Shown: piece by piece, positions 41,091-48,140 of the stretch
Numbering within the stretch: position 1 is the first letter of the stretch
Layout: each line of letters starts with the position of its first letter
Assembly: GCF_014191725.1 (NCBI RefSeq)
Contig: NZ_JACHWZ010000028.1
Location: forward strand, 1-59,220
Direction of reading: 5' to 3'
Origin: Microbulbifer rhizosphaerae
GTDB taxonomy: Bacteria > Pseudomonadota > Gammaproteobacteria > Pseudomonadales > Cellvibrionaceae
Length of the DNA: 59,220 nt
The notes under the pieces: generated by a model
Told to the model about the DNA's origin: nothing
Seen by the model: only the letters and a program-made list of their open reading frames with translations
Databases searched by the model: none
Translations under genes and position numbers: made by a program

Positions 41091-41116
41091 CCCTGCAGAG
41101 CAAGAACTCTGCAGGG
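41091..41116 (-). terminator. hairpin after the 41123-41434 gene
   Basis: CCCTGCAGAG and CTCTGCAGGG pair perfectly over ten bases around six, seven bases past the stop of the minus-strand gene. No T tract follows, so it is a possible terminator or mRNA-stabilising hairpin. Confidence 0.5.
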
Positions 41117-41122
41117 ACACGG

Positions 41123-41434
41123 TCAGTGAGAGAGAATATCCACGATCTCGTGGGTGGCGTGAACCAGGCGCACTAACTCGCCTTCGATTCTGATGGTCAC
41201 AAAGCCGAACTCGTCCACCGGCCTGACGATAACCCCGTGCCGGTAGATTTCCGGTTCCAGGATAACGCCCTTTTGTAGTTTCTTTCTCCAGCCTGGCGGC
41301 AGTTCACCGCCCCGCTGTGCTTTTTTCTCCAGCCCCGGTGGCAGGCTGCCCCCCTTGCCCGGGTTTGCCGCAGCGCTGGTCGCAGCCAAGGCGATGATCA
41401 CGGATAGGCCCGCTGCCGCAGTCAACTTATTCAT
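41123..41434 (-). CDS. small periplasmic protein with LPPG-KK repeats
   Basis: 103 residues: a signal peptide (MNKLTAAAGLSVIIALAATSAAA), then two short repeats GGSLPPGLEKKAQRGGELPP and GWRKKLQKG, then a compact C-terminal part (VIVRPVDEFGFVTIRIEGEL). I have seen this layout in hypothetical RcnB-like periplasmic proteins but cannot assign a function. Single gene with a strong hairpin after it. Confidence 0.65.
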   Translation of the reverse strand: MNKLTAAAGLSVIIALAATSAAANPGKGGSLPPGLEKKAQRGGELPPGWRKKLQKGVILEPEIYRHGVIVRPVDEFGFVTIRIEGELVRLVHATHEIVDILSH

Positions 41435-41476
41435 ACTTCTTTCCTCAATCAGACAAATAGTATTCGATGATTTCCT

Positions 41477-41651
41477 TTAGGAGCTGCTTGCAGACGAACG
41501 GTGCGGGCAACAGGCTTCCAGTTGCCATCCATGGCGAGACGAAAGCGCGTTCGATCGGGCCCCGGCCCCGCCATCCCTGGCGGGTCGCCAAACCGCGCAC
41601 AAAGCGATGCTTTGTAAACGCGCGGCTTGGCCCTGCAAGCAGGCTCCTACA
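41477..41651. mobile_element. ~175-bp hairpin-ended element, copy 1
   Basis: The ends are AGGAGCTGCTTGCAG and CTGCAAGCAGGCTCCT. The body (CCAGTTGCCATCCATGGCGA, then CGTTCGATCGGGCCCCGGCC, CGCCATCCCTGGCGGGTCGC) recurs nearly unchanged at 58969-59142. A minus-strand ORF across it is repeated in the other copy, but it has no start context and I do not take it as a gene. Confidence 0.75.
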
Positions 41652-41725
41652 GGTGGCCTTCGCCGACGCCGGCACAAGGATTCGAACACAAGGTTCGCCG
41701 CTCCGCGCTGAATGCCGGCTGAATA

Positions 41726-42124
41726 TTACGAGCAGATCTCGTCGTAGCCGCGCCCGCGGAACTCCAGCAGGCAGAAGCCGTGGCCGAAGGGGTCGGACAG
41801 GCCGGCAACGGCACCCCAGCTATCAACCCGGATTTCTCCCTCCAGTTTCGCGCCGGCGGCGATCGCGCGTTCCACCGCGGCCTCCACGTCGTCCACCACC
41901 ATATCCAGGTGCACCGGCGTCCAGTGGCGCCGGTAGTCCCGCTGACGGCCTCCGGCGGTTGTGGAACCGGCCTCCTTGGCCAGCAGGTAGAGAGGGGCAT
42001 CGCCGCCCAGCATTTCCATTCCGGCATCGCCGAAACTCCGCCCCGGGCGCAGGCCAAACGCATCCCGGTAAAAGGCGACGGCGCGCTCCAGGTTGTCGAC
42101 GTCGATATTGATCAGGAATTGCAT
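41726..42124 (-). CDS. VOC (glyoxalase/bleomycin-resistance) family protein
   Basis: 132 residues from the ATG at 42124; the open frame extends far upstream across the next gene but only as a shadow. One VOC domain: MQFLINIDVDNLERAVAFYR, FGLRPGRSFG, HLDMVVDDVEAAVERAIAAG, and LSDPFGHGFCLLEF (terminal Glu metal ligand). A dimer would form the metal site. Substrate unknown. Probably co-transcribed with the DUF2007 gene, which ends 11 bases upstream. Confidence 0.85.
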   Translation of the reverse strand: MQFLINIDVDNLERAVAFYRDAFGLRPGRSFGDAGMEMLGGDAPLYLLAKEAGSTTAGGRQRDYRRHWTPVHLDMVVDDVEAAVERAIAAGAKLEGEIRVDSWGAVAGLSDPFGHGFCLLEFRGRGYDEICS

Positions 42125-42135
42125 ATGGTCAAACC

Positions 42136-42438
42136 TCAGGCGGGCCGCGACTGCTGGCAGTTCCAGCAGTAATCGAAGGCCGCGCCGTTTTCCTCGCCGC
42201 AGTCGCGGCAGCGCCAGGACCGCTGCTCCACCTCGGCGTCCGCCAGCAATTGCCGCGCGCGCTCGTAGTCCCGCTCCCGTTCGAGCCAGAGTTCCGGCCA
42301 AGTCTGGTGCGGCGCCAGGTCTCCGGAACCACCCTGGGCGAATTCGTTTTTCAGGAATACCGGGATGCCGGCGACTTCGAGCCTGCTTTTTGCCAGCTCT
42401 ACCAGCAGGCGGTTTTCGTGGGTGTAGATCAGTTTCAT
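42136..42438 (-). CDS. DUF2007 protein with zinc ribbon
   Basis: 100 residues. The N-terminal part is a DUF2007 domain (MKLIYTHENRLLVELAKSRL, VAGIPVFLKNEF, ELWLERERDYERARQLLA). The C-terminal part is a zinc ribbon CRDCGEENGAAFDYCWNCQQ with two CxxC pairs. DUF2007 proteins resemble PII-like signalling folds but have no proven function. First gene of a pair with the VOC protein. Confidence 0.82.
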   Translation of the reverse strand: MKLIYTHENRLLVELAKSRLEVAGIPVFLKNEFAQGGSGDLAPHQTWPELWLERERDYERARQLLADAEVEQRSWRCRDCGEENGAAFDYCWNCQQSRPA

Positions 42439-42458
42439 CGGGGGCTGCCAATTAAAAA

Positions 42459-42476
42459 GGGCCGCAATCGCGACCC
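42459..42476 (-). terminator. rho-independent terminator (minus strand)
   Basis: On the minus strand GGGTCGC-GATT-GCGGCCC is followed by TTTTTAATT, 60 bases after the stop of the 42537-42899 gene. One mismatch in the stem. Confidence 0.55.
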
Positions 42477-42536
42477 GAGGGTATCAGCCCCGACCGGCAA
42501 ATCAAATTGGTAGCTTCACGAAATGGGCTCGGGAAA

Positions 42537-42899
42537 TCAGTCGTTGCCCGCTGGCCTGCAGTCACCATCACCGCAGGTGTCGCTGGCGCTCAGGGTACCG
42601 ATTTCCAGAATGGTGTTGGAGCTGCCGGGCGCGATGCGCCCGGTGATGGTCACTTCGCCGTCCGCTCCGGAGATGTATTCCTGCACCACGGTGCCCCGGG
42701 CGTCCCGCTGTACCGCCAGCTTCTGTCCGGCCGTTACTTTTTCACCGGGGCATACGAGCAGCTGTATCCACTCTTGGGCCCGCTCCCGTTCGGGTGTTAC
42801 CAGGCTCTCGATTTTGCCGAATGGTTGAGGCGATGCCGCCCCGGCCGGAGCGGCGCCTGCGAACAGCAGTACAACCAGAAACAACGGAGCAGATCTCAA
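42537..42899 (-). CDS. small secreted hypothetical protein
   Basis: 120 residues if started at TTG 42899, which has a perfect AGGAGG six bases upstream; an ATG eight codons earlier would place that AGGAGG inside the gene. It begins with a signal peptide (RSAPLFLVVLLFAGAAPAGA). The mature part has a beta-rich look (ERAQEWIQLLVCPGEKVTAG, GEVTITGRIAPG) and four cysteines, three near the C-terminus. It could carry a lipoyl-like or barrel-sandwich fold, but I cannot assign a family. Confidence 0.55.
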   Translation of the reverse strand: MRSAPLFLVVLLFAGAAPAGAASPQPFGKIESLVTPERERAQEWIQLLVCPGEKVTAGQKLAVQRDARGTVVQEYISGADGEVTITGRIAPGSSNTILEIGTLSASDTCGDGDCRPAGND

Positions 42900-43048
42900 C
42901 TGTTTCCTCCTGTGCAGTTGCATAAACAGCGCGACGGAGATATCGCCGGAAGCCCTTCGACAGGGGATGGTTTAGGTATAGACGAGAACGGAAACAGGCG
43001 CCATCTGCCAGCTACAATCCGCAACGGACCACCCCGCCAACAATAAAA

Positions 43049-43070
43049 AGGGGCCGCAATTGCGGCCCCT
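43049..43070 (-). terminator. rho-independent terminator of the aldehyde dehydrogenase gene
   Basis: On the minus strand AGGGGCCGCAATTGCGGCCC is followed by CTTTTTATTG, about 30 bases past the dehydrogenase stop. Perfect stem and T tract. Confidence 0.8.
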
Positions 43071-43097
43071 CCGACGAGATCAAATATTGAAAAACGC

Positions 43098-44603
43098 CTA
43101 ACTCAGATCGATCCAGGTCGACTTCAGCTCGCAATATTTGTCCAGCGCGTGCAGCGACTTGTCGCGGCCGTTGCCGGACTGCTTGAACCCGCCGAAGGGC
43201 ACGGTGATGTCGCCGCCGAAGTAGTTGTTGATCCACACGGAGCCGGCGCGCAGGTCGCGAGCCAGGCGGTGGGCGCGGCCGATATCCCGGGTCCAGACGC
43301 CGGCGGCGAGGCCGTAGATGGAATCGTTGGCGATGCGCAGGACCTCGGCTTCGCTGTCGAATTCGATCACCGACAGCACCGGGCCGAAGATTTCCTCGCG
43401 GGCGATGGTCATATCGCCGGTGACGCCGCGGAAAACCGTGGCCTCGTAGTAGTGGCCGCCGGCCACCGCCTCCGCCGGCGCACCGCCGCACACCAGCTGC
43501 GCGCCCTGTTCCAGGCCCTTGGCCACATAGGATTCCACCGTGTCGAACTGGCTGCGATCGATCAGTGCGCCCATTACCGTATTGGGGTCCTGCGGGTGGC
43601 TCGGCTTGAAGCGCTCGCTGGCTTTGCGCACCTTTTCGATAAACTCATCGGCGATGGATTTTTCCACCAGCAGGCGCGAGCCGGCGGTGCAGGTCTCGCC
43701 CTGGTTGTAGAAGATCGCCAGTGCGGCGGCGCCGGCGGCCTTGTCCAGGTCCGCGTCGGCGAAAACGATATTGGGGCTCTTGCCGCCCAGCTCAAGAAAA
43801 GTGCGCTTGAGGTTGGACTGGCCGGCGTATTCGGTCAGGGTCTTGCCCACCTCGGTGGAGCCGGTAAAGGTGAGGCAGTCGATATCCATGTGCAGGCCCA
43901 GGGCCTTGCCCAGGCTGCTGCCGGGGCCGGGCAGCACGTTGAGCACGCCGTCCGGCAGTCCGGCCTCTTTCGCCAGTCCGGCGAGGCGGATGGCGGTGAG
44001 CGGGGTGTTGGAGGCGGGTTTGAGGATCACGCTGTTGCCGGTGGCCAGCGCCGGGCCCAGCTTCCAGGCGGTGGTGGAGAGCGGGAAGTTCCAGGGCACG
44101 ATGGCGGCCACCACCCCCAGGGGCATGCGGGTGACCAGGCCCAGTTCGTCGGGGCCGGTGGGGGCCACTTCATCGTAGATCTTGTCGATGGCCTCGCCGC
44201 TCCAGCGGATGGTGGTGACCGCGCCGGGGACGTCCACGTTCATGGTATCGCCGATGGGCTTGCCCGCATCCAAACTCTCCAGCAGGGCGATTTCCTCGCG
44301 GTTCCGCTCGATCAGTTCGGCGAAACGCACCAGGATCTTCTTGCGCTGCATCGGCGGCATTTTGGACCAGGCGCCGGATTCGAAGGTCTCGCGGGCCACC
44401 TTCACCGCCCGCTCGGCGTCTTCCGGGCCGCAGCTGGCTACCTGGGCCAGTTCCTTTCCGTCCGCCGGATTGACCGTGGGGCGGGTGGCGCCGGAGAGGG
44501 CGTCCACATAGTCGCCGTTGATAAAGGCGCGGCCCTCGATCTCCAGGCCGTCGGCCATGGCCTGCCACTCTTGCAAGGTCTGCGGGGTCTGCTGTTCTGA
44601 CAT
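43098..44603 (-). CDS. aldehyde dehydrogenase (PuuC-like)
   Basis: 501 residues with GGAGGTGAG before the ATG. ALDH superfamily: VPWNFPLSTTAWKLGPALAT, FTGSTEVGK, FLELGGKSPNIVF (general base Glu) and YNQGETCTAGSRL (nucleophile Cys), plus GGFKQSGNGRDKS near the end. The N-terminal AFINGDYVDALSG and overall length match PuuC, which oxidises gamma-glutamyl-aminobutyraldehyde in putrescine breakdown, and related broad-range enzymes. No other puu gene is in the window. A TGTGATCACA palindrome sits ~20 bases upstream of the start. Confidence 0.88.
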   Translation of the reverse strand: MSEQQTPQTLQEWQAMADGLEIEGRAFINGDYVDALSGATRPTVNPADGKELAQVASCGPEDAERAVKVARETFESGAWSKMPPMQRKKILVRFAELIERNREEIALLESLDAGKPIGDTMNVDVPGAVTTIRWSGEAIDKIYDEVAPTGPDELGLVTRMPLGVVAAIVPWNFPLSTTAWKLGPALATGNSVILKPASNTPLTAIRLAGLAKEAGLPDGVLNVLPGPGSSLGKALGLHMDIDCLTFTGSTEVGKTLTEYAGQSNLKRTFLELGGKSPNIVFADADLDKAAGAAALAIFYNQGETCTAGSRLLVEKSIADEFIEKVRKASERFKPSHPQDPNTVMGALIDRSQFDTVESYVAKGLEQGAQLVCGGAPAEAVAGGHYYEATVFRGVTGDMTIAREEIFGPVLSVIEFDSEAEVLRIANDSIYGLAAGVWTRDIGRAHRLARDLRAGSVWINNYFGGDITVPFGGFKQSGNGRDKSLHALDKYCELKSTWIDLS

Positions 44604-44621
44604 GGCTCACCTCCGTTAAAA

Positions 44622-44631
44622 TGTGATCACA
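44622..44631. promoter_or_regulatory. TGTGATCACA palindrome upstream of aldehyde dehydrogenase
   Basis: A perfect 10-bp palindrome just before the ribosome-binding site of the aldehyde dehydrogenase. It could be an operator (GntR or CRP half-site-like). CRP itself would need six bases between the halves, so another repressor is more likely. Confidence 0.35.
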
Positions 44632-44705
44632 AATCAAAGAATATCAGAAACCCCCGGGCCGGTGCCATGTCGGGCCTGGGCGAACCTTGTGTTCGCCCGC
44701 GGAGA

Positions 44706-45239
44706 TCAATTGACGGCAACCGCCTCGAAAGTGCCCGTCTCCCGGTTCTTGCGCACTCCCGGCACCGGGAATACCCGGTTATGGAAGGCGATATAGAAGC
44801 CCGGCGACAGCAGGCGTGCGGCCAGCAGGGCCTCGGTGACATTCTGGCGCGCGTCCGAGTCGATAAAGCCCATGGGCTTCATGGCGCCGGTGAATACCAC
44901 CGCCACCGGGGGCCTGCCCAGCGCCCGGTGGCAGTATTCGGCGGTGTCGGACATGGTGTCGGTGCCGTGCAGCACCACGATCGGCTCCCCCTGTCCGGCA
45001 GTGCGGGCGATGGCGTCGGCAATCAGCTGGCGGTCGCTGTCGTCCATTTCCAGCGAATCCTTGTTCAGCACGCTCTCCAGTTCCAGGTGAGTGTAGGGCA
45101 GCCGCAGACTGGCGATCAGGCCGTCGCGGATAATGGAGGCGCGGTTTTTCAGTGTGCCGTCGGCCTCGGAGTAACTCTTCTCGATAGTGCCCCCGGTGGT
45201 GAGGATGCGGATGGTGCTGGTGGGGTTGAGGTCGGTCAT
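44706..45239 (-). CDS. short asparaginase-domain protein
   Basis: 177 residues, covering only the N-terminal domain of L-asparaginases. Both catalytic threonine motifs are present: ILTTGGTIEKSYSE near the start and VVLHGTDTMSDTAEY midway. Classical asparaginases have ~330 residues with a second domain; stand-alone short forms of this length are known in proteobacteria, and the ORF ends cleanly. A GGAG precedes the ATG. Activity on Asn or Gln is uncertain. Confidence 0.78.
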   Translation of the reverse strand: MTDLNPTSTIRILTTGGTIEKSYSEADGTLKNRASIIRDGLIASLRLPYTHLELESVLNKDSLEMDDSDRQLIADAIARTAGQGEPIVVLHGTDTMSDTAEYCHRALGRPPVAVVFTGAMKPMGFIDSDARQNVTEALLAARLLSPGFYIAFHNRVFPVPGVRKNRETGTFEAVAVN

Positions 45240-45345
45240 CGCGTCTCCAGGTCAATGCCAATGCCGGCGGCATCATAGTGGCGCCAGCAGGTCTCCACAA
45301 GGCGGGGGCCTCTAGGCCCAATACTGGCGAGTTAAGTCCGGCACC

Positions 45346-45376
45346 CTGTAGGAGCAGGCCATGCCCGCTCCTACAA
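45346..45376. repeat. small hairpin repeat with conserved tail
   Basis: TGTAGGAGCAGGCCATGCCCGCTCCTACA is followed by AAAGTGATCTGACTCAACTG and TATTGCCTCTAGGCC. The same tail, slightly changed, follows the half-repeat at 52797. Confidence 0.7.
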
Positions 45377-45403
45377 AAGTGATCTGACTCAACTGTATTG
45401 CCT

Positions 45404-46066
45404 CTAGGCCACCTGCGTTTCCACCCGCAGCCAGTCGTCCTCCAACTGCAATACCAGCCTGTCTCCGCTGAGCAATTCCCCAACCCCTGCGGGGGTGCCG
45501 GTGAGCACCACGTCCCCGGGCAATAGGGTGAAGTGGCTGCTGATATAGGCCACCAGGTCGAGGATCGGGGTGAGCATATGTCCGGTCTTGCCCCGCTGGC
45601 GCAGTTCGCCGTTCAGCCACAGGGAATAGGTGAGGTTGTCCCAGTCCGGCTGCCAGTCCAGTTTGACAAAGGGGGACAGCGGGCAGGCGCCGTCGAAGCC
45701 CTTGGCCTTTTCCCAGGGGTGCCCCTGTTTCTTCAGCTGTCCCTGCAGTTCGCGCAGGGTGAGGTCCAGCGCCAGGCCCAGACCGGCGATGGCGCCGGGA
45801 ATATCCGCCGGGTTGGCCCCGCTCAGGGGGTCGCCGATCAGCAGCGCCAGTTCCCCCTCGAAATGGCAGCCACCGCGGCCGCGGGGCAGGCGGATCGGCT
45901 CGGCCATGGGCACCGCTGCGGTGGCGGGTTTGATAAACAGCAGCGGCTCCTCCGGAACCGGGTTGTCCAACTCCGCGGCGTGGGCGGCATAGTTTCGCCC
46001 CACGCAGACGATTTTGCCCGTCGCCAGATCACACGGGGTTCTACAGCTAAACTGGTGTCGGTACAT
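45404..46066 (-). CDS. fumarylacetoacetate hydrolase (FAH) family enzyme
   Basis: 220 residues, the short YcgM-like form: IVCVGRNYAAHAAELDNPVP, LFIKPATAAVPM, metal site HFEGELALLIG, and LTGTPAGVGELLSGD. FAH-family enzymes hydrolyse or decarboxylate beta-diketo acids with Mg2+; short forms include acylpyruvases and oxaloacetate decarboxylases or tautomerases. No ribosome-binding site is obvious before the ATG. Divergent from serA. Confidence 0.88.
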   Translation of the reverse strand: MYRHQFSCRTPCDLATGKIVCVGRNYAAHAAELDNPVPEEPLLFIKPATAAVPMAEPIRLPRGRGGCHFEGELALLIGDPLSGANPADIPGAIAGLGLALDLTLRELQGQLKKQGHPWEKAKGFDGACPLSPFVKLDWQPDWDNLTYSLWLNGELRQRGKTGHMLTPILDLVAYISSHFTLLPGDVVLTGTPAGVGELLSGDRLVLQLEDDWLRVETQVA

Positions 46067-46210
46067 AACTGTTTTCGATGGTTAGGATAGGGATTTCGAA
46101 TAAAGCGCCACAGGGCGCTTGTGGTATGATCGCGCCCTCGCCGGGCTCCCGGCTTCCCGGCTTCCCGGATTTTACCGCCAATCCTGTCGCCCACAGTCAA
46201 GAGAGTGTAT

Positions 46211-47455
46211 ATGGCTCCGCCCACCCACCAAAAAGAGTCCCTGAAAAAAGACAAGATCCACATCCTGCTGCTGGAAGGGGTCCACCAGTCCTCGGTGGAT
46301 CTGCTGGCTTCCCGCGGTTACACCAATGTGGAGTACCTCAAGACTTCGCTGCCGGAAGAGCAGTTGATCGAGAAAATTGCCGACGCTCACTTTATCGGCA
46401 TCCGTTCGCGCACCCAACTGACCCGCAAGGTGCTGGAAAACGCCCCCAAGCTGATCGCCATCGGCTGCTTCTGCATCGGCACCAACCAGGTGGACCTGCA
46501 GGCAGCTACTGAGCTGGGCATCGCGGTGTTCAACGCGCCCTACTCGAACACCCGCAGCGTGGCGGAGCTGATTATCGCGGAGAGCATCCTGATGCTGCGC
46601 GGCATCCCGCAGAAGAACGCCGTCTGCCACCGCGGCGGCTGGCTCAAGTCCGCCGCCGGCTCCTTCGAGGCGCGGGGCAAGACCCTGGGACTCGTCGGCT
46701 ACGGCGCCATCGGTTCCCAGGTGTCAGTGATGGCGGAAGCCATGGGCATGCGGGTGATCTTCTACGACGTAATCACCAAGCTGCCGCTGGGCAACGCCAG
46801 TCAGATAAACTCCCTCGACGAACTGCTGGCACAGGCGGATGTGGTCTCCCTGCACGTGCCGGAACTGCCGTCCACCAAGATGATGATCGGCGCAAAGCAG
46901 ATAGCCCACATGAAACCCGGCGCGATCCTGCTCAACGCCTCCCGCGGTACCGTGGTGGATATCGACGCGCTGGCCGAGGCGCTGAAAAGCGGCCATCTGG
47001 CCGGCGCGGCCATCGATGTCTTCCCGGTGGAGCCCCGGGGCAACGACGACGAGTTCCAGTCTCCCCTGCGCGATATCGACAGCGCGCTGCTCACCCCGCA
47101 TATCGGCGGCTCCACCGTGGAGGCGCAGGAGAATATCGGCACCGAGGTGGCGGAGAAGCTCGCCCACTATTCCGATAACGGCACCACCACCAGTTCGGTG
47201 AATTTCCCCGAGGTGGCACTGCCCGGCCATGTGGGCGCGCACCGGCTGCTGCACATTCACAAGAACGTGCCCGGCGTGCTCGGCGCCATCAACCAGGTAT
47301 TCTCGGAAAACAAAATCAACATTTCCGCGCAGTTCCTGCAGACCAACGAGACCCTGGGCTATGTAGTGATCGATGTGGATGCGGAGTACTCGGACTTGGC
47401 GCTGGAGAAGCTGAAAAATATTCCCGGCACGCTGCGCTGCAGGGTGCTTTTCTGA
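46211..47455 (+). CDS. serA: D-3-phosphoglycerate dehydrogenase
   Basis: 414 residues from ATG 46211 (a GTG two codons earlier is less likely). It catalyses the first step of serine synthesis. Substrate and NAD domains: FIGIRSRTQLTRKVLENAPK, GLVGYGAIGSQVSVMAEAMG (Rossmann GxGxxG), LHVPELPSTKMMIG, LLNASRGTVVDI (Arg) and LTPHIGGSTVEAQENIG (catalytic His). A C-terminal ACT domain (HIHKNVPGVLGAINQVFSEN, about residues 345-414) indicates serine feedback as in E. coli SerA. Confidence 0.95.
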   Translation: MAPPTHQKESLKKDKIHILLLEGVHQSSVDLLASRGYTNVEYLKTSLPEEQLIEKIADAHFIGIRSRTQLTRKVLENAPKLIAIGCFCIGTNQVDLQAATELGIAVFNAPYSNTRSVAELIIAESILMLRGIPQKNAVCHRGGWLKSAAGSFEARGKTLGLVGYGAIGSQVSVMAEAMGMRVIFYDVITKLPLGNASQINSLDELLAQADVVSLHVPELPSTKMMIGAKQIAHMKPGAILLNASRGTVVDIDALAEALKSGHLAGAAIDVFPVEPRGNDDEFQSPLRDIDSALLTPHIGGSTVEAQENIGTEVAEKLAHYSDNGTTTSSVNFPEVALPGHVGAHRLLHIHKNVPGVLGAINQVFSENKINISAQFLQTNETLGYVVIDVDAEYSDLALEKLKNIPGTLRCRVLF

Positions 47456-47466
47456 ATATTTTCGCC

Positions 47467-47526
47467 CCGTAGGAGCGGCCGTTGGCCGCGACAGGGATTG
47501 ATCGCGGCCAACGGCCGCTCCTACAA
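47467..47526. repeat. GTAGGAGCGGCC hairpin repeat
   Basis: CGTAGGAGCGGCCGTTGGCC pairs with GGCCAACGGCCGCTCCTAC around ~15 bp, directly after serA. Confidence 0.85.
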
Positions 47527-47568
47527 TTGCCGCGCTTCCTCACTTCCTTGCATCCAAGGTGTACCTCC

Positions 47569-48108
47569 TTGCGCAACAACGACTCCGCCGCGGCCGGCCT
47601 GTTCGCCGGTATCAGCGCATTCCTGTTCTGGAGCGGCAGCAGCAACCTGTTCAACAACAACTGGCAACTGAACGGTCTGCTGTTGCTGGCCGGCCTGATA
47701 ACCCTGATCCCGCTGCTGCTGTTCAATATCGCCACGCGCCGGCTCAACCTCTCCACGGTGGGATTCCTGCAGTACCTGGCACCCACCCTGCACCTGTTAC
47801 TCGCCACGCTGGCGTTTGGCGAGCCTTTCGGCGAGGGCAAGATGGTGACTTTCGGCCTGGTGTGGCTGGGGCTGGGCCTCTATTCGCTGGATGCACTGGC
47901 ACAGCGGCACAGCGGCACAGCGGCACAGCGGCACAGCGGCACAGCGGCACAGGTTGCAGCAGCAGAGCAAAGCTGTCGCTTAAGCGGATCTCCCTGTAGG
48001 AGCAGCCGTTGGCTGCGACAAATTTGTCTGGAACAAATTGGACGCCGAAGGCGCCCGAAGGGTGAACGCCAGGGATGGCGTGAATCAGCGATGGTGGTTA
48101 ACCCATAG
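47569..48108 (+). pseudogene. rarD: rarD/EamA remnant with internal deletion
   Basis: From TTG 47569 the first helix of a RarD-type transporter (SAAAGLFAGISAFLFWSG) is followed at once by the C-terminal third of the family: LLLLAGLITLIPLLLFNIAT, RRLNLSTVGFLQYLAPTLHL, FGEPFGEGKMVTFGLVWL and GLYSLDAL. Roughly 170 central residues are missing, so a working ten-helix carrier is not possible. Beyond ~47900 the frame enters an 8-bp tandem repeat and then a hairpin repeat, giving a meaningless tail. The 5' end is close to another hairpin repeat. Confidence 0.65.
47901..47948 (+). repeat. six tandem copies of an 8-bp unit (ACAGCGGC)
   Basis: Perfect 8-bp units from 47901 to 47948, at the 3' end of the rarD remnant. 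Eight is not a multiple of three, so a change in copy number shifts the reading frame. Confidence 0.95.
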
Positions 48109-48137
48109 ACCTATCGCGGCCAACGGCCGCTCCTACA
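47994..48137. repeat. long composite hairpin element (relative of 21143-21284)
   Basis: It begins TGTAGGAGCAGCCGTTGGCT and ends GGCCGCTCCTACA, with a body GACGCCGAAGGCGCCCGAAG and CGCCAGGGATGGCGTGA that is the inverted form of the body at 21143-21284. No transposase. Confidence 0.75.
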
Positions 48138-48140
48138 AAA

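Noticed and set aside
41445..41675. 76-residue ORF inside the ~175-bp element (and its relative at 58957-59172)
   Set aside because: It follows the repeat and lacks a ribosome-binding site; similarity between copies is explained by the repeat itself.
41726..42451. Long minus-strand frame that would fuse extra sequence to the VOC protein
   Set aside because: The upstream ~109 codons are an Arg/Ala-rich shadow of the DUF2007 gene; ATG 42124 starts the VOC fold.
43149..44600. 483-codon plus-strand ORF opposite the aldehyde dehydrogenase
   Set aside because: Antisense shadow of a clear ALDH gene; the translation is Gly/Ala/His-rich without domain features.
46130..46175. Short repeats CCGGCTTCCCGG upstream of serA
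   Set aside because: Low-complexity GC sequence; no operator or riboswitch pattern could be recognised.
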